The notes beneath the pieces are model-generated. The model was not told the origin of the DNA. It saw nothing but the letters and a program-made list of their open reading frames with translations, and ran no database searches. Source: Clostridia bacterium (lineage in GTDB: Bacteria; Bacillota; Clostridia; Christensenellales; Borkfalkiaceae). From it: a DNA stretch of 8,108 nucleotides. Positions 1 through 5,506 of this stretch are shown here, in pieces; position 1 is the first letter of the stretch, and every line of letters begins with the position of its first letter. The position numbers and the translations under genes were made by a program. Where the stretch lies: positions 1 through 8,108 of the forward strand of contig JAFVOV010000029.1 of NCBI GenBank assembly GCA_017505675.1, written 5' to 3'.

Positions 1-182
1 TCCGCAACGTATTCGCTATTTATAGAAAAGAAACTGTTTTTAGTATCGTCAAGCGTTCTCTCTATAGAGCGGTCGTTTACCGTGCTTAAAACGTAAGTGG
101 ATACTAAAAATATAACGCCGAATACTGCAAGGAGTATTGACATCATTATAGCTATAAATTTAATTTGCGCCTTTCTAATCAT
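1..182 (-). CDS. Sensor histidine kinase, N-terminal part (cut by window edge)
   Basis: This is the first 60 codons of a gene that continues beyond the left edge. The protein begins MIRKAQIKFIAIMM, a short basic N-terminus followed by a hydrophobic segment at about residues 9-33, and then a polar region (NDRSIERTLDDTKNS) that would lie outside the membrane. That layout is typical of the first transmembrane helix and start of the sensor domain of a membrane histidine kinase. No catalytic part (H-box, ATPase domain) is in the window, so the kinase call rests on position: the start codon overlaps the end of an OmpR-type response regulator gene by 8 nt (ATGATTAG, 175-182). This is the usual regulator-kinase order with translational coupling. 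A weak GGTGA lies just upstream. The stimulus cannot be inferred. Confidence 0.75.
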   Translation of the reverse strand, partial: MIRKAQIKFIAIMMSILLAVFGVIFLVSTYVLSTVNDRSIERTLDDTKNSFFSINSEYVA

Positions 183-851
183 TTCCCGTCACCAAAGTGT
201 AACCTATACCGCGTATAGATTTTATTTTAGTAATAGCGCCAACGGCAGTCAATTTTTTGCGTAAAAAAGAAACGTAAACTTCTATCGTATTATATTCTGC
301 GTCGGTATCGTAACCCCAAATTTTTTCAATAAATTTTTCCTTATCAATGCTTTTTCCGCTGTTAAGCATAAGCATTTCCATAATTTGAAATTCTTTTTTC
401 CCTAAAGCAATTTTTTTGTTTCCCTTTATAAGTTCAAAAGTGTCACGGTCAAGTGAAACGTCGTTAAAAGATAAAACGTTACCGGTAAAGGTGTCTTTTC
501 TGCGCAATAATGCTTTAATTCTTGCAAGCAGTTCGCCTGAATTAAAAGGCTTTGCAATATAATCGTCCGCGCCTAATTTAGCCCTTCGATTTTTTCTGAA
601 ATTTCAGATTTTGCAGAAAGCATAAGCACAGGCACGTCTATTTTACGGGCCCTTAAAAGTTTAAGCATAGTAAAGCCGTCCATTTTAGGCATCATAACGT
701 CTAAAATAATAAGGTCGTAAATACCTGAAGATGCAAAATCAAAGCCGTCTTCACCGTTATACGCGCAGTCTACCGAATAATTGTGTTGTTTTAATATCGC
801 GGCGAGAGCCTCGGTAAGTTGCATCTCGTCGTCAACGATTAGAATATTCAT
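175..851 (-). pseudogene. OmpR/PhoB-family response regulator, interrupted by a one-base frameshift
   Basis: This is the DNA-binding partner of the downstream histidine kinase. The reading frame from the ATG at 851 gives a normal receiver domain: acidic pocket D7-D8-E9, phospho-acceptor D51 in LIILDVMMPKMDG, and the conserved S79 in PVLMLSA. It then meets TAG at 575-573 after codon 92 (EKIEGLN). In the -1 frame the sequence resumes at once with LGADDYIAKPFNSGELLARI, including the conserved K101 switch lysine. It continues through a winged-helix DNA-binding domain (IWGYDTDAEYNTIEVYVSFLRKKL, then IRGIGYTL) to the TAG at 177-175. One extra T would restore about 225 residues, the normal family length. 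Both halves look well conserved, so this is a recent mutation or a sequencing or assembly error. If real, the product lacks the last receiver strand and helix and the DNA-binding domain. No RBS precedes the ATG (see promoter). Confidence 0.88.
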
Positions 852-958
852 AATTACATTATAACAAAAAATATATTGAATTTATCTTTAAAAACTTATA
901 AAAATAAAATTTTTTTCTTTTTTTAAAATTTAAATTCTTTCAATAAAAATTCAAGTTT
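852..958. other. Very A/T-rich gene-free stretch
   Basis: Almost every base from about 868 to 957 is A or T, with runs such as the T-tracts at 910-924. No reading frame of note is visible. It contains the regulator promoter at its left end. The A/T tracts could act as an UP element for that promoter or simply as curved intergenic DNA. I see no further feature here. Confidence 0.6.
858..886 (-). promoter_or_regulatory. Extended -10 promoter of the response regulator operon, probably leaderless
   Basis: Read on the minus strand there is a perfect TATAAT (863-858) preceded by TGT (866-864), an extended -10 element. A weak -35 candidate, GATAAA (886-881), stands 17 bp upstream, with long A/T tracts (about 890-945) further up that resemble an UP element. 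Only six bases (857-852, GTAATT) separate the -10 from the ATG at 851, which puts the expected +1 exactly on the A of the start codon. No purine-rich ribosome binding site is present, consistent with a leaderless mRNA. Confidence 0.6.
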
Positions 959-1073
959 CGTTTGCTAATATATGAGTGTAAAGAGCAAACGCGCTCTTTA
1001 TTAAATTAGCCCACACTCTCAATAAACTTTTTCCTGAGGTAGAACGTCGAACTATTCGGCGTTTTGCCTTTTT
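959..1073 (+). ncRNA. Candidate structured RNA with interlocking helices and its own terminator (unassigned)
   Basis: No gene lies here, but the region is dense in paired segments. CGTTTGCT (959-966) pairs with AGCAAACG (984-991). GCTAAT (964-969) pairs with ATTAGC (1005-1010). TAAAGAGC (979-986) pairs with GCTCTTTA (993-1000). GAGTGT (974-979) pairs with ACACTC (1013-1018). The second and fourth helices interleave like a pseudoknot around the third, and the first competes with the second and third, so two alternative folds are possible. A 15-bp terminator hairpin follows at 1037-1069. That hairpin needs several G-U pairs that exist only in the plus-strand RNA, which sets the strand. No plus-strand gene begins until 1771, so this would be a free small RNA of about 100 nt, or a remnant leader. 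I could not match it to 6S RNA, SRP RNA, tmRNA or a known riboswitch. No convincing plus-strand promoter was found (TAATAT at 966-971 is the nearest -10-like site). Confidence 0.4.
1037..1073 (+). terminator. Intrinsic terminator of the candidate plus-strand RNA
   Basis: The arms AGGTAGAACGTCGAA (1037-1051) and TTCGGCGTTTTGCCT (1055-1069) form 15 consecutive pairs around a CTA loop and run into TTTTT (1069-1073). Three of the pairs are G-U in the plus-strand transcript and would be A-C mismatches in the minus-strand transcript. No T-tract follows on the minus strand. The terminator therefore acts on plus-strand transcription. Confidence 0.75.
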
Positions 1074-1104
1074 AAATTAAAATCCGCTTTAAATAAGCGG
1101 ATTT
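1074..1104 (-). terminator. Terminator of the phosphoribosyltransferase gene
   Basis: A perfect 10-bp hairpin, AAATCCGCTT (1080-1089) with AAGCGGATTT (1095-1104) around a TAAAT loop, starts 7 bp past the stop codon of the minus-strand gene. On that strand it is followed by TTTTAATTT. It sits tail-to-tail with the plus-strand terminator at 1037-1073. The plus-strand side also has a T-rich flank (ATTATTTT), so it may work in both directions. Confidence 0.75.
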
Positions 1105-1110
1105 ATTATT

Positions 1111-1650
1111 TTAGAAAAGTGGAATTTTTGCAAGGTAGCAAACGTCTTTGCGGTCAGCCGCCGCGCCTTCAGCAAGAACGAAAAGTTTTTTTACAACCTT
1201 TCCGCCCGCCTTTTCAACTAATGCCTCTAAACCTTTAAGGCTTTCACCGGTACTTATAACGTCGTCAACAATGCCTACGTTTTTTCCGCGTAAAAGGTCG
1301 GTGTCGTGTTTGGATAAATAAAATTCTTGGCATTTACCGGTTGTTATTGATGAACCGTATGAAATTTTAATGCCGTCTTGCATATAAAGTTTTTGTGATT
1401 TTCTTGCTACTGCGTAATAGGGCATATTAAGTTCCCTTGCGCAAACGTGGGCAAGTTGTAAGCCTTTTGATTCGGCTGTAATTATAACGTCAACACCGTC
1501 TGCAAATTTTGCAAGTTCCTTTCCGCAATGCTCGGTGAGAAACGGGTCGCCGTGTAAATTAAAAAAGGCAATAGAAACGGTATCGCTTAATTTAATAATG
1601 GGGAGTTCGGCTTTATAGCCGTTAATGTCAACTACGTGAACGTTATTCAT
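1111..1650 (-). CDS. Type I phosphoribosyltransferase, adenine/xanthine PRTase-like
   Basis: The 179-residue product is a soluble cytoplasmic enzyme of the type I phosphoribosyltransferase fold, which moves phosphoribosyl from PRPP to a base. The PRPP-binding signature is clear at residues 126-138 (GIVDDVISTGES). Upstream are the VDVIITAESKG segment (53-63) and the PYYAVARKSQKLYM segment (77-90), both recognisable from the Apt/Xpt group of purine salvage enzymes. The hood-region sequence at 91-115 looks more like Xpt or the PurR effector domain than classical Apt, and no DNA-binding domain precedes it. Length fits the family. The base used (adenine, xanthine or other) cannot be decided from sequence alone, so I give no symbol. 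The ATG at 1650 is supported by AGAGGTG (1662-1656) five bases upstream. The gene appears monocistronic, with its own promoter and terminator. Confidence 0.85.
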   Translation of the reverse strand: MNNVHVVDINGYKAELPIIKLSDTVSIAFFNLHGDPFLTEHCGKELAKFADGVDVIITAESKGLQLAHVCARELNMPYYAVARKSQKLYMQDGIKISYGSSITTGKCQEFYLSKHDTDLLRGKNVGIVDDVISTGESLKGLEALVEKAGGKVVKKLFVLAEGAAADRKDVCYLAKIPLF

Positions 1651-1677
1651 ATTAACACCTCTTATGTTTATAAAAAT

Positions 1678-1706
1678 AGTTTAACACATTTTAAACTCTT
1701 TGTCCA
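1678..1706 (-). promoter_or_regulatory. Promoter of the phosphoribosyltransferase gene
   Basis: On the minus strand TGGACA (1706-1701, five of six matches to TTGACA) is separated by exactly 17 bp from TAAACT (1683-1678), which is preceded by TGT as an extended -10. Transcription would start near 1671, giving a leader of about 20 nt with the ribosome binding site. The element overlaps the region where the divergent ATPase gene must have its own promoter. Confidence 0.6.
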
Positions 1707-1717
1707 CTTACAAATCA

Positions 1718-1723
1718 TATAAT
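1718..1723 (+). promoter_or_regulatory. Possible -10 box for the calcium ATPase gene
   Basis: A perfect TATAAT stands at 1718-1723 on the plus strand, 47 bp before the ATPase start codon. No good -35 is found at the right distance (ACTCTT at 17 bp is poor), so the promoter may be weak, activator-dependent, or read by another sigma factor. Its spacer covers the -35 of the divergent phosphoribosyltransferase promoter, so the two could interfere. Confidence 0.35.
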
Positions 1724-1770
1724 TTAATTTTTAAGCATAAATTTATCGTGAGTTATATTCGGGGGTGGAT

Positions 1771-4437
1771 ATGAATTTTTACGATAAAAGCATTGAATAT
1801 ACCGTAAACGCTCTCTCATCAGATAAAAATCGTGGGTTAAGTGATTCTGCGCTTAAAAACAGCAGATTAAAACACGGGGTAAACGCCCTTACTAAAAAGA
1901 AAAAGCGCAAGTTTATTTTTAAAGTTTTCGACGCTTTAAAAGAACCTATGCTAATAATTTTATTATTTGGCTTTGTAATAACGTTTGGTACTAATTTAGG
2001 TAAATTTTTAAAAACCGGCGAAGGCGATTTTTCCGAATGTTTCGGTATTCTTTTTGCTGTACTTTTATCCGTCACTATTACTTTAATTATGGAAGGCAGT
2101 TCTGCGCGCGCTTTTGAAACGTTAAATAAAATTTACGATAACGTTACCGTAAAAGTCGTGCGCTCTGGGCAGATAATAACCGTTTCACAGTTAAACGTAG
2201 CAGTTGGTGATATATTATTGCTTGAAAGCGGTGATAAAATAGTTGCGGACGGAAGGGTAATAGAAAGCAACGGTTTAACTGTAGACGAATCAGCGCTTAC
2301 AGGCGAAAGCGTATCTGCAAAAAAAGACGCGAATATTATTTTAACATCATCAGCGCCACTAGCAGAGCGTAAAAATTGTTTGTTTTCGGGAACTTTCGTA
2401 ACTTCTGGTAACGGCAAAATGATAGTAACTGCAATAGGTGATAAAACGGAGATAGGTTGTATTGCTGGCGAACTTTCATTAGAAAAAGAAGTTGATTCAC
2501 CACTTCAAACAAAACTTGCAAAATTAGGTAAAACAATTACTATAATCGGCGCAACGTGCGCAATTTTAGTTTTTATTATTTCAGCAGTTAGGCTAGCGCT
2601 TAACGGCGGACTTACTTTTGCAAGTATACAAGAACTTTTTATTTCTTGTATCGTATTAATAGTTGCAGCCGTTCCTGAAGGTTTGCCAACTATAGTTGCG
2701 GTATCTCTTGCTCTTAATATGATTAAGTTAGCAAAAGGTAACGCGCTTATAAAAAAGATGATAGCAACCGAAACAACTGGCGCTGTTAGCGTAATTTGTT
2801 CAGATAAAACGGGAACGCTCACTCAAAATAAAATGACGGTAATGAGCGTGTGCTTAAACGAGTTTTGTCTTTCACCTGAAGAAGTGTCTTCCGAGCCTAT
2901 CTTTCAAAATTTCGTGTGCAATTCGACTGCGGATTTAATAAAAAAGAACGGTAAAATCGTCGTTCGCGGTAGTAGTACTGAAGGCGCGTTGATTAACGCG
3001 TTTATTAAAAGCAACCCAAAAACTTCATACGTTGAGTATAGAAATAAATTTCAAATAGTAAATAGAGAACCTTTTTCAAGCGATAAAAAGATGATGAGCA
3101 CAACTATAAACTTTGGGAATAAAAACCGAATTTTACTTAAAGGCGCGCCTGAAAGAGTTTTGAATATGTGTTCGTTGACCTATGGGCAAATAGATAAATT
3201 GTTATCAGATATAAGTAAACATCAAGCAAAGGCAAGGCGCGTATTGTGCTTTGCGCATCTTGATTATACTGATGAAATAAACGGTAAATACGTTTACGAC
3301 GGTTACGTTTCTATAGCAGACCCTATTCGCTCAGACGTAATTAAAGCGGTAAAAGATTGCCAACGTGCAGGCATAAAAGTTAAGATTTTAACGGGGGATA
3401 ACGTGGTTACGGCGTTTGCCGTTGCAAATGAACTTGGCGTTGCTAATGAATATAATCAGGTAGTAAACGCTATCGACCTTGAAAAGTTAAGTGATGAAGA
3501 ACTGAAAAAAATCGTTACCAAAATTACGGTAATAGCAAGAAGTACGCCACTTATTAAACTCCGCGTAGTTCGCGCGCTGAAAAGTTTGGGTGAAGTGGTA
3601 GCCGTTACGGGTGACGGAATTAACGACGCGCCCGCAATAAAACACGCTGACGTGGGTATAGCAATGGGTATTAGCGGAAGTGAAATTACTAAAGAAGCCG
3701 CAGATATGGTTTTACTTGACGATAGTTTTTCTACGGTGGTAAAAGCAGTGGCGTTTGGCAGAAACGTTTATAAAAACTTGCAACGATTTATTTTGTTTCA
3801 ACTGTCGGTAAATCTTTCCGCGCTACTTTTTATAACGGTATGCGCCGTGCTTAATTTGCCTACGCCGTTTAATACCTTACAACTTCTATGGATAAACGTT
3901 ATTATGGATGGCCCGCCAGCGTTAACGTTGGGGCTTGAGAGCGCAAGTGATAAACTTATGCAAAATAAGCCTGTTAAACGTTCGGACGGAATAGTTGGGG
4001 TAAAAATGCTTTTTAGAATAATATTTAACGGTGTGTTTATAGGCGCGGTTATGATATTGCAATACGTTTTTAACTTTCTTAACGTTTTAGAAAGTGAAAA
4101 GACGAACGCAATTTTTACAACTTTTATACTGTTTCAATTATTTAACGCGTTCAATAGTAGAGAACTCGGCTCTGAAAGCATATTTAAAAGTATAAGCAGA
4201 AACAAGGTTATGGTTGTAACTTTTATTTGCGTATTTATGGTGCATTTATTTATAACGCAGGTTTGCTATTCGCTTTTCGGGGTAAACCCTATGAGTTTAA
4301 TAAGTTGGATAAAAATTCTGTTACTAACGGTTAGCATTATATTCGTATCGGAAATCTATAAACTTATATATAGAACGTTTTGTCGTGATGAAAAAAAGAA
4401 AAGTTTATGGCGAAACAAGGTTAAAGCAAAGGCTTAA
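1771..4437 (+). CDS. P2-type (PMCA/SERCA-like) calcium-transporting P-type ATPase
   Basis: An ATP-driven ion pump of 888 residues in the cytoplasmic membrane, expected to export Ca2+. Ten hydrophobic segments are visible (M1 about 59-74, M2 90-108, M3-M4 about 250-315, then six after residue 670). The cytoplasmic motifs come in canonical order: TGES 177-180 (actuator), phosphorylated D345 in CSDKTGTLTQNK, KGAPE from K457 (ATP binding), LTGD with T541-D543, and TGDGINDAPA from T613. Ion-site residues mark it as P2: E303 in the M4 motif VPEGLP, N709 and D713 in the M6 motif WINVIMDG. In M5 the sequence is FQLSVNLSA, with no acid at the place of SERCA Glu771, as in plasma-membrane pumps that carry one Ca2+ per cycle. 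Ca2+ is inferred; Mn2+ cannot be excluded. The ATG at 1771 follows GGGGGTGG (1761-1768); a GTG at 1765 lies inside that site and is unlikely to be the start. ytxC follows after 49 nt with no terminator. Confidence 0.93.
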   Translation: MNFYDKSIEYTVNALSSDKNRGLSDSALKNSRLKHGVNALTKKKKRKFIFKVFDALKEPMLIILLFGFVITFGTNLGKFLKTGEGDFSECFGILFAVLLSVTITLIMEGSSARAFETLNKIYDNVTVKVVRSGQIITVSQLNVAVGDILLLESGDKIVADGRVIESNGLTVDESALTGESVSAKKDANIILTSSAPLAERKNCLFSGTFVTSGNGKMIVTAIGDKTEIGCIAGELSLEKEVDSPLQTKLAKLGKTITIIGATCAILVFIISAVRLALNGGLTFASIQELFISCIVLIVAAVPEGLPTIVAVSLALNMIKLAKGNALIKKMIATETTGAVSVICSDKTGTLTQNKMTVMSVCLNEFCLSPEEVSSEPIFQNFVCNSTADLIKKNGKIVVRGSSTEGALINAFIKSNPKTSYVEYRNKFQIVNREPFSSDKKMMSTTINFGNKNRILLKGAPERVLNMCSLTYGQIDKLLSDISKHQAKARRVLCFAHLDYTDEINGKYVYDGYVSIADPIRSDVIKAVKDCQRAGIKVKILTGDNVVTAFAVANELGVANEYNQVVNAIDLEKLSDEELKKIVTKITVIARSTPLIKLRVVRALKSLGEVVAVTGDGINDAPAIKHADVGIAMGISGSEITKEAADMVLLDDSFSTVVKAVAFGRNVYKNLQRFILFQLSVNLSALLFITVCAVLNLPTPFNTLQLLWINVIMDGPPALTLGLESASDKLMQNKPVKRSDGIVGVKMLFRIIFNGVFIGAVMILQYVFNFLNVLESEKTNAIFTTFILFQLFNAFNSRELGSESIFKSISRNKVMVVTFICVFMVHLFITQVCYSLFGVNPMSLISWIKILLLTVSIIFVSEIYKLIYRTFCRDEKKKSLWRNKVKAKA

Positions 4438-4486
4438 AACATAAAAAAGGTAAATAAATTTTATTTTGGAGCGTAAACTAATCTAT

Positions 4487-5206
4487 ATGAATATGATTAC
4501 CGTAACGGAAAAAGATTATAACGACGCAAACTTATTATACGTTCAGTCAGCAACCGGCGAACTATTTTCTCACGCAGGTTGCTCTGTTAAAAGCGGGGTG
4601 ACTGACGGGCGCTCAACGTTAAACGTAAATTGTCAAGAATATTATTCAGACGTAATACGCTCGGAAATTGCAGATAAAGTTGCGGAAATAATTGCTATTA
4701 AATATAAGTATGAATTTTTCAAAAGGAACGTAAAAATCGGCGGCTTAACTGAAGTTGAAAAGGAAATTTTAATGGCAAGTTTAATTGCCGCCGACCTAGA
4801 TGAAGATAAAAAATATGCTTACGATAGAATAAAGCAATATGGCGAAATAACTATTGACGGAATATTTAATTTTAGATTAAAGCCTTTAAAGAAAAAATGG
4901 CAAGATATCGTTTCTTATATACCAACCTGCTTTTTAAGTGAACAATTAAAAGAATTTATTTCTTTTTTACTTGAAAATAAGAAAAAACGAGTTTACGTTG
5001 ATAGCGGTAGGGTATACGATTCGCATTTTAGAAGACTAAAAAGGTGCAGTCTTTTAGACGGCGAAAACGTAAAAATCGTTAGAGAAGTGATATTAAGTAA
5101 TTGCGGTGTTATAGAACTTTCAGGCTCTATACCTGAAGAAGACGAATTTTACTTAAAAGAATTTTATCAAGATAAAATAATATTTTCAAACGGATATAGT
5201 GATTAA
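4487..5206 (+). CDS. ytxC: YtxC-family sporulation-associated protein
   Basis: This protein of about 239 residues has no membrane segments or known catalytic motif. It has mixed alpha/beta composition, with a long charged helical stretch (SEIADKVAEIIAIKYKYEFF) and a C-terminal half containing GEITIDGIFNFRLKPLKKKW and RVYVDSGRVYD. The pattern and its position just upstream of thrS match the YtxC family (ytxC lies beside thrS in Bacillus subtilis too). The family was named because it is found in endospore formers; its biochemical role is unknown. The start is uncertain. The ATG at 4487 lies 15 nt after GGAG (4468-4471), a long spacing. A second ATG stands at 4493, and an in-frame TTG at 4466 overlaps the putative RBS, so I prefer 4487. 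No terminator follows, so transcripts could run on into the thrS leader. Confidence 0.75.
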   Translation: MNMITVTEKDYNDANLLYVQSATGELFSHAGCSVKSGVTDGRSTLNVNCQEYYSDVIRSEIADKVAEIIAIKYKYEFFKRNVKIGGLTEVEKEILMASLIAADLDEDKKYAYDRIKQYGEITIDGIFNFRLKPLKKKWQDIVSYIPTCFLSEQLKEFISFLLENKKKRVYVDSGRVYDSHFRRLKRCSLLDGENVKIVREVILSNCGVIELSGSIPEEDEFYLKEFYQDKIIFSNGYSD

Positions 5207-5219
5207 GCCTCTAAAAAAG

Positions 5220-5246
5220 TTGACAAAACTTAAAATATGGTATAAT
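5220..5246 (+). promoter_or_regulatory. Promoter of the thrS T-box leader
   Basis: A perfect TTGACA (5220-5225) and a perfect TATAAT (5241-5246) preceded by TGG (extended -10) are 15 bp apart. That spacing is shorter than the usual 17 bp. Reading the -10 as TAATAT at 5243-5248 gives 17. Transcription would start near 5253, just ahead of the T-box stem I. It lies 14 nt past the ytxC stop codon. Confidence 0.8.
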
Positions 5247-5252
5247 ATATTA

Positions 5253-5486
5253 TCATAAATAAATCGCTTGTACAATTTGCGGACAAGTAGTACCCAAAGG
5301 GTTTTTTAGAGAGCGGGCGGCGGTGAAAGCCCCGTAAACTTTGCGGGAAAACGAAACCACCGTGGGTTAAAGCAAAGTTCCCGTACTTAAAAGCGGGTAA
5401 GAGTGGTCGCGTGATTTAACGCGGCAATTAAGGTGGAAACGCGGAAAATATTTCGTCCTTAAGCATTTTTGCTTAAGGCTTTTTTA
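5253..5486 (+). promoter_or_regulatory. T-box riboswitch, threonine-specific, controlling thrS
   Basis: This tRNA-sensing leader raises thrS expression when tRNA-Thr is uncharged. Elements in order: the AGTA motif (5289-5292) at the base of stem I; the helix CCCAAAG (5293-5299) with CTTTGCGGG; the distal conserved AGAGAGC (5308-5314) and GGCGGTGAAAGCC loop; and the specifier loop GAA-ACC-A with the threonine codon ACC at 5356-5358. Then come small hairpins at 5379-5396 and 5408-5424 and the T-box itself, TTAAGGTGGAAACGCGG (5428-5444). In the antiterminator TTAAGG pairs with CCTTAA (5457-5462), and the bulge TGGA (5434-5437) would pair with a tRNA ending UCCA. This excludes the competing terminator. 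The T-box reads GGTGGAAAC where the common form is GGTGGTACC, so the bulge is a variant but keeps the required TGG. The ACC specifier plus the downstream thrS make the amino acid assignment secure. Confidence 0.93.
5457..5485 (+). terminator. Regulated terminator of the thrS T-box
   Basis: CCTTAAGC (5457-5464) and GCTTAAGG (5471-5478) form an 8-bp hairpin around ATTTTT, followed by CTTTTTTATTT. The left arm is the same CCTTAA that pairs with the T-box in the antiterminator, so binding of uncharged tRNA-Thr would prevent this hairpin. Confidence 0.9.
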
Positions 5487-5506
5487 TTTGAGGAGGAATT
5501 ATATTT

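Noticed and set aside
175..507. A separate DNA-binding protein gene starting at a TTG
   Set aside because: The frame continues upstream of the TTG (505-507) with receiver-domain residues LGADDYIAKPF, so it is the 3' part of the frameshifted regulator, not an independent gene; there is no RBS at the TTG.
573..580. Programmed -1 frameshift in the response regulator
   Set aside because: No slippery heptamer that would allow both tRNAs to re-pair, and no obvious stimulatory element; mutation or sequence error is simpler.
959..1073. 6S RNA, SRP RNA, tmRNA or a purine/SAM/preQ1 riboswitch
   Set aside because: None of the conserved sequence blocks of these families could be recognised, and the arrangement of helices does not match; left as unassigned.
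852..1110. CRISPR array or mobile element remnant
   Set aside because: No regularly spaced direct repeats, no transposase fragments and no target-site duplications are visible; the inverted repeats are short and RNA-like.
1765..1770. GTG start for the ATPase
   Set aside because: It falls inside the Shine-Dalgarno sequence GGGGGTGG that serves the ATG at 1771.
2336..2536. A 66-codon open frame on the minus strand
   Set aside because: It is an antisense shadow of the ATPase with no recognisable features.
1779..2822. Several minus-strand open frames of 94-105 codons
   Set aside because: They lie entirely inside the calcium ATPase gene, whose frame is fully supported by family motifs; they have no RBS and low-complexity composition.
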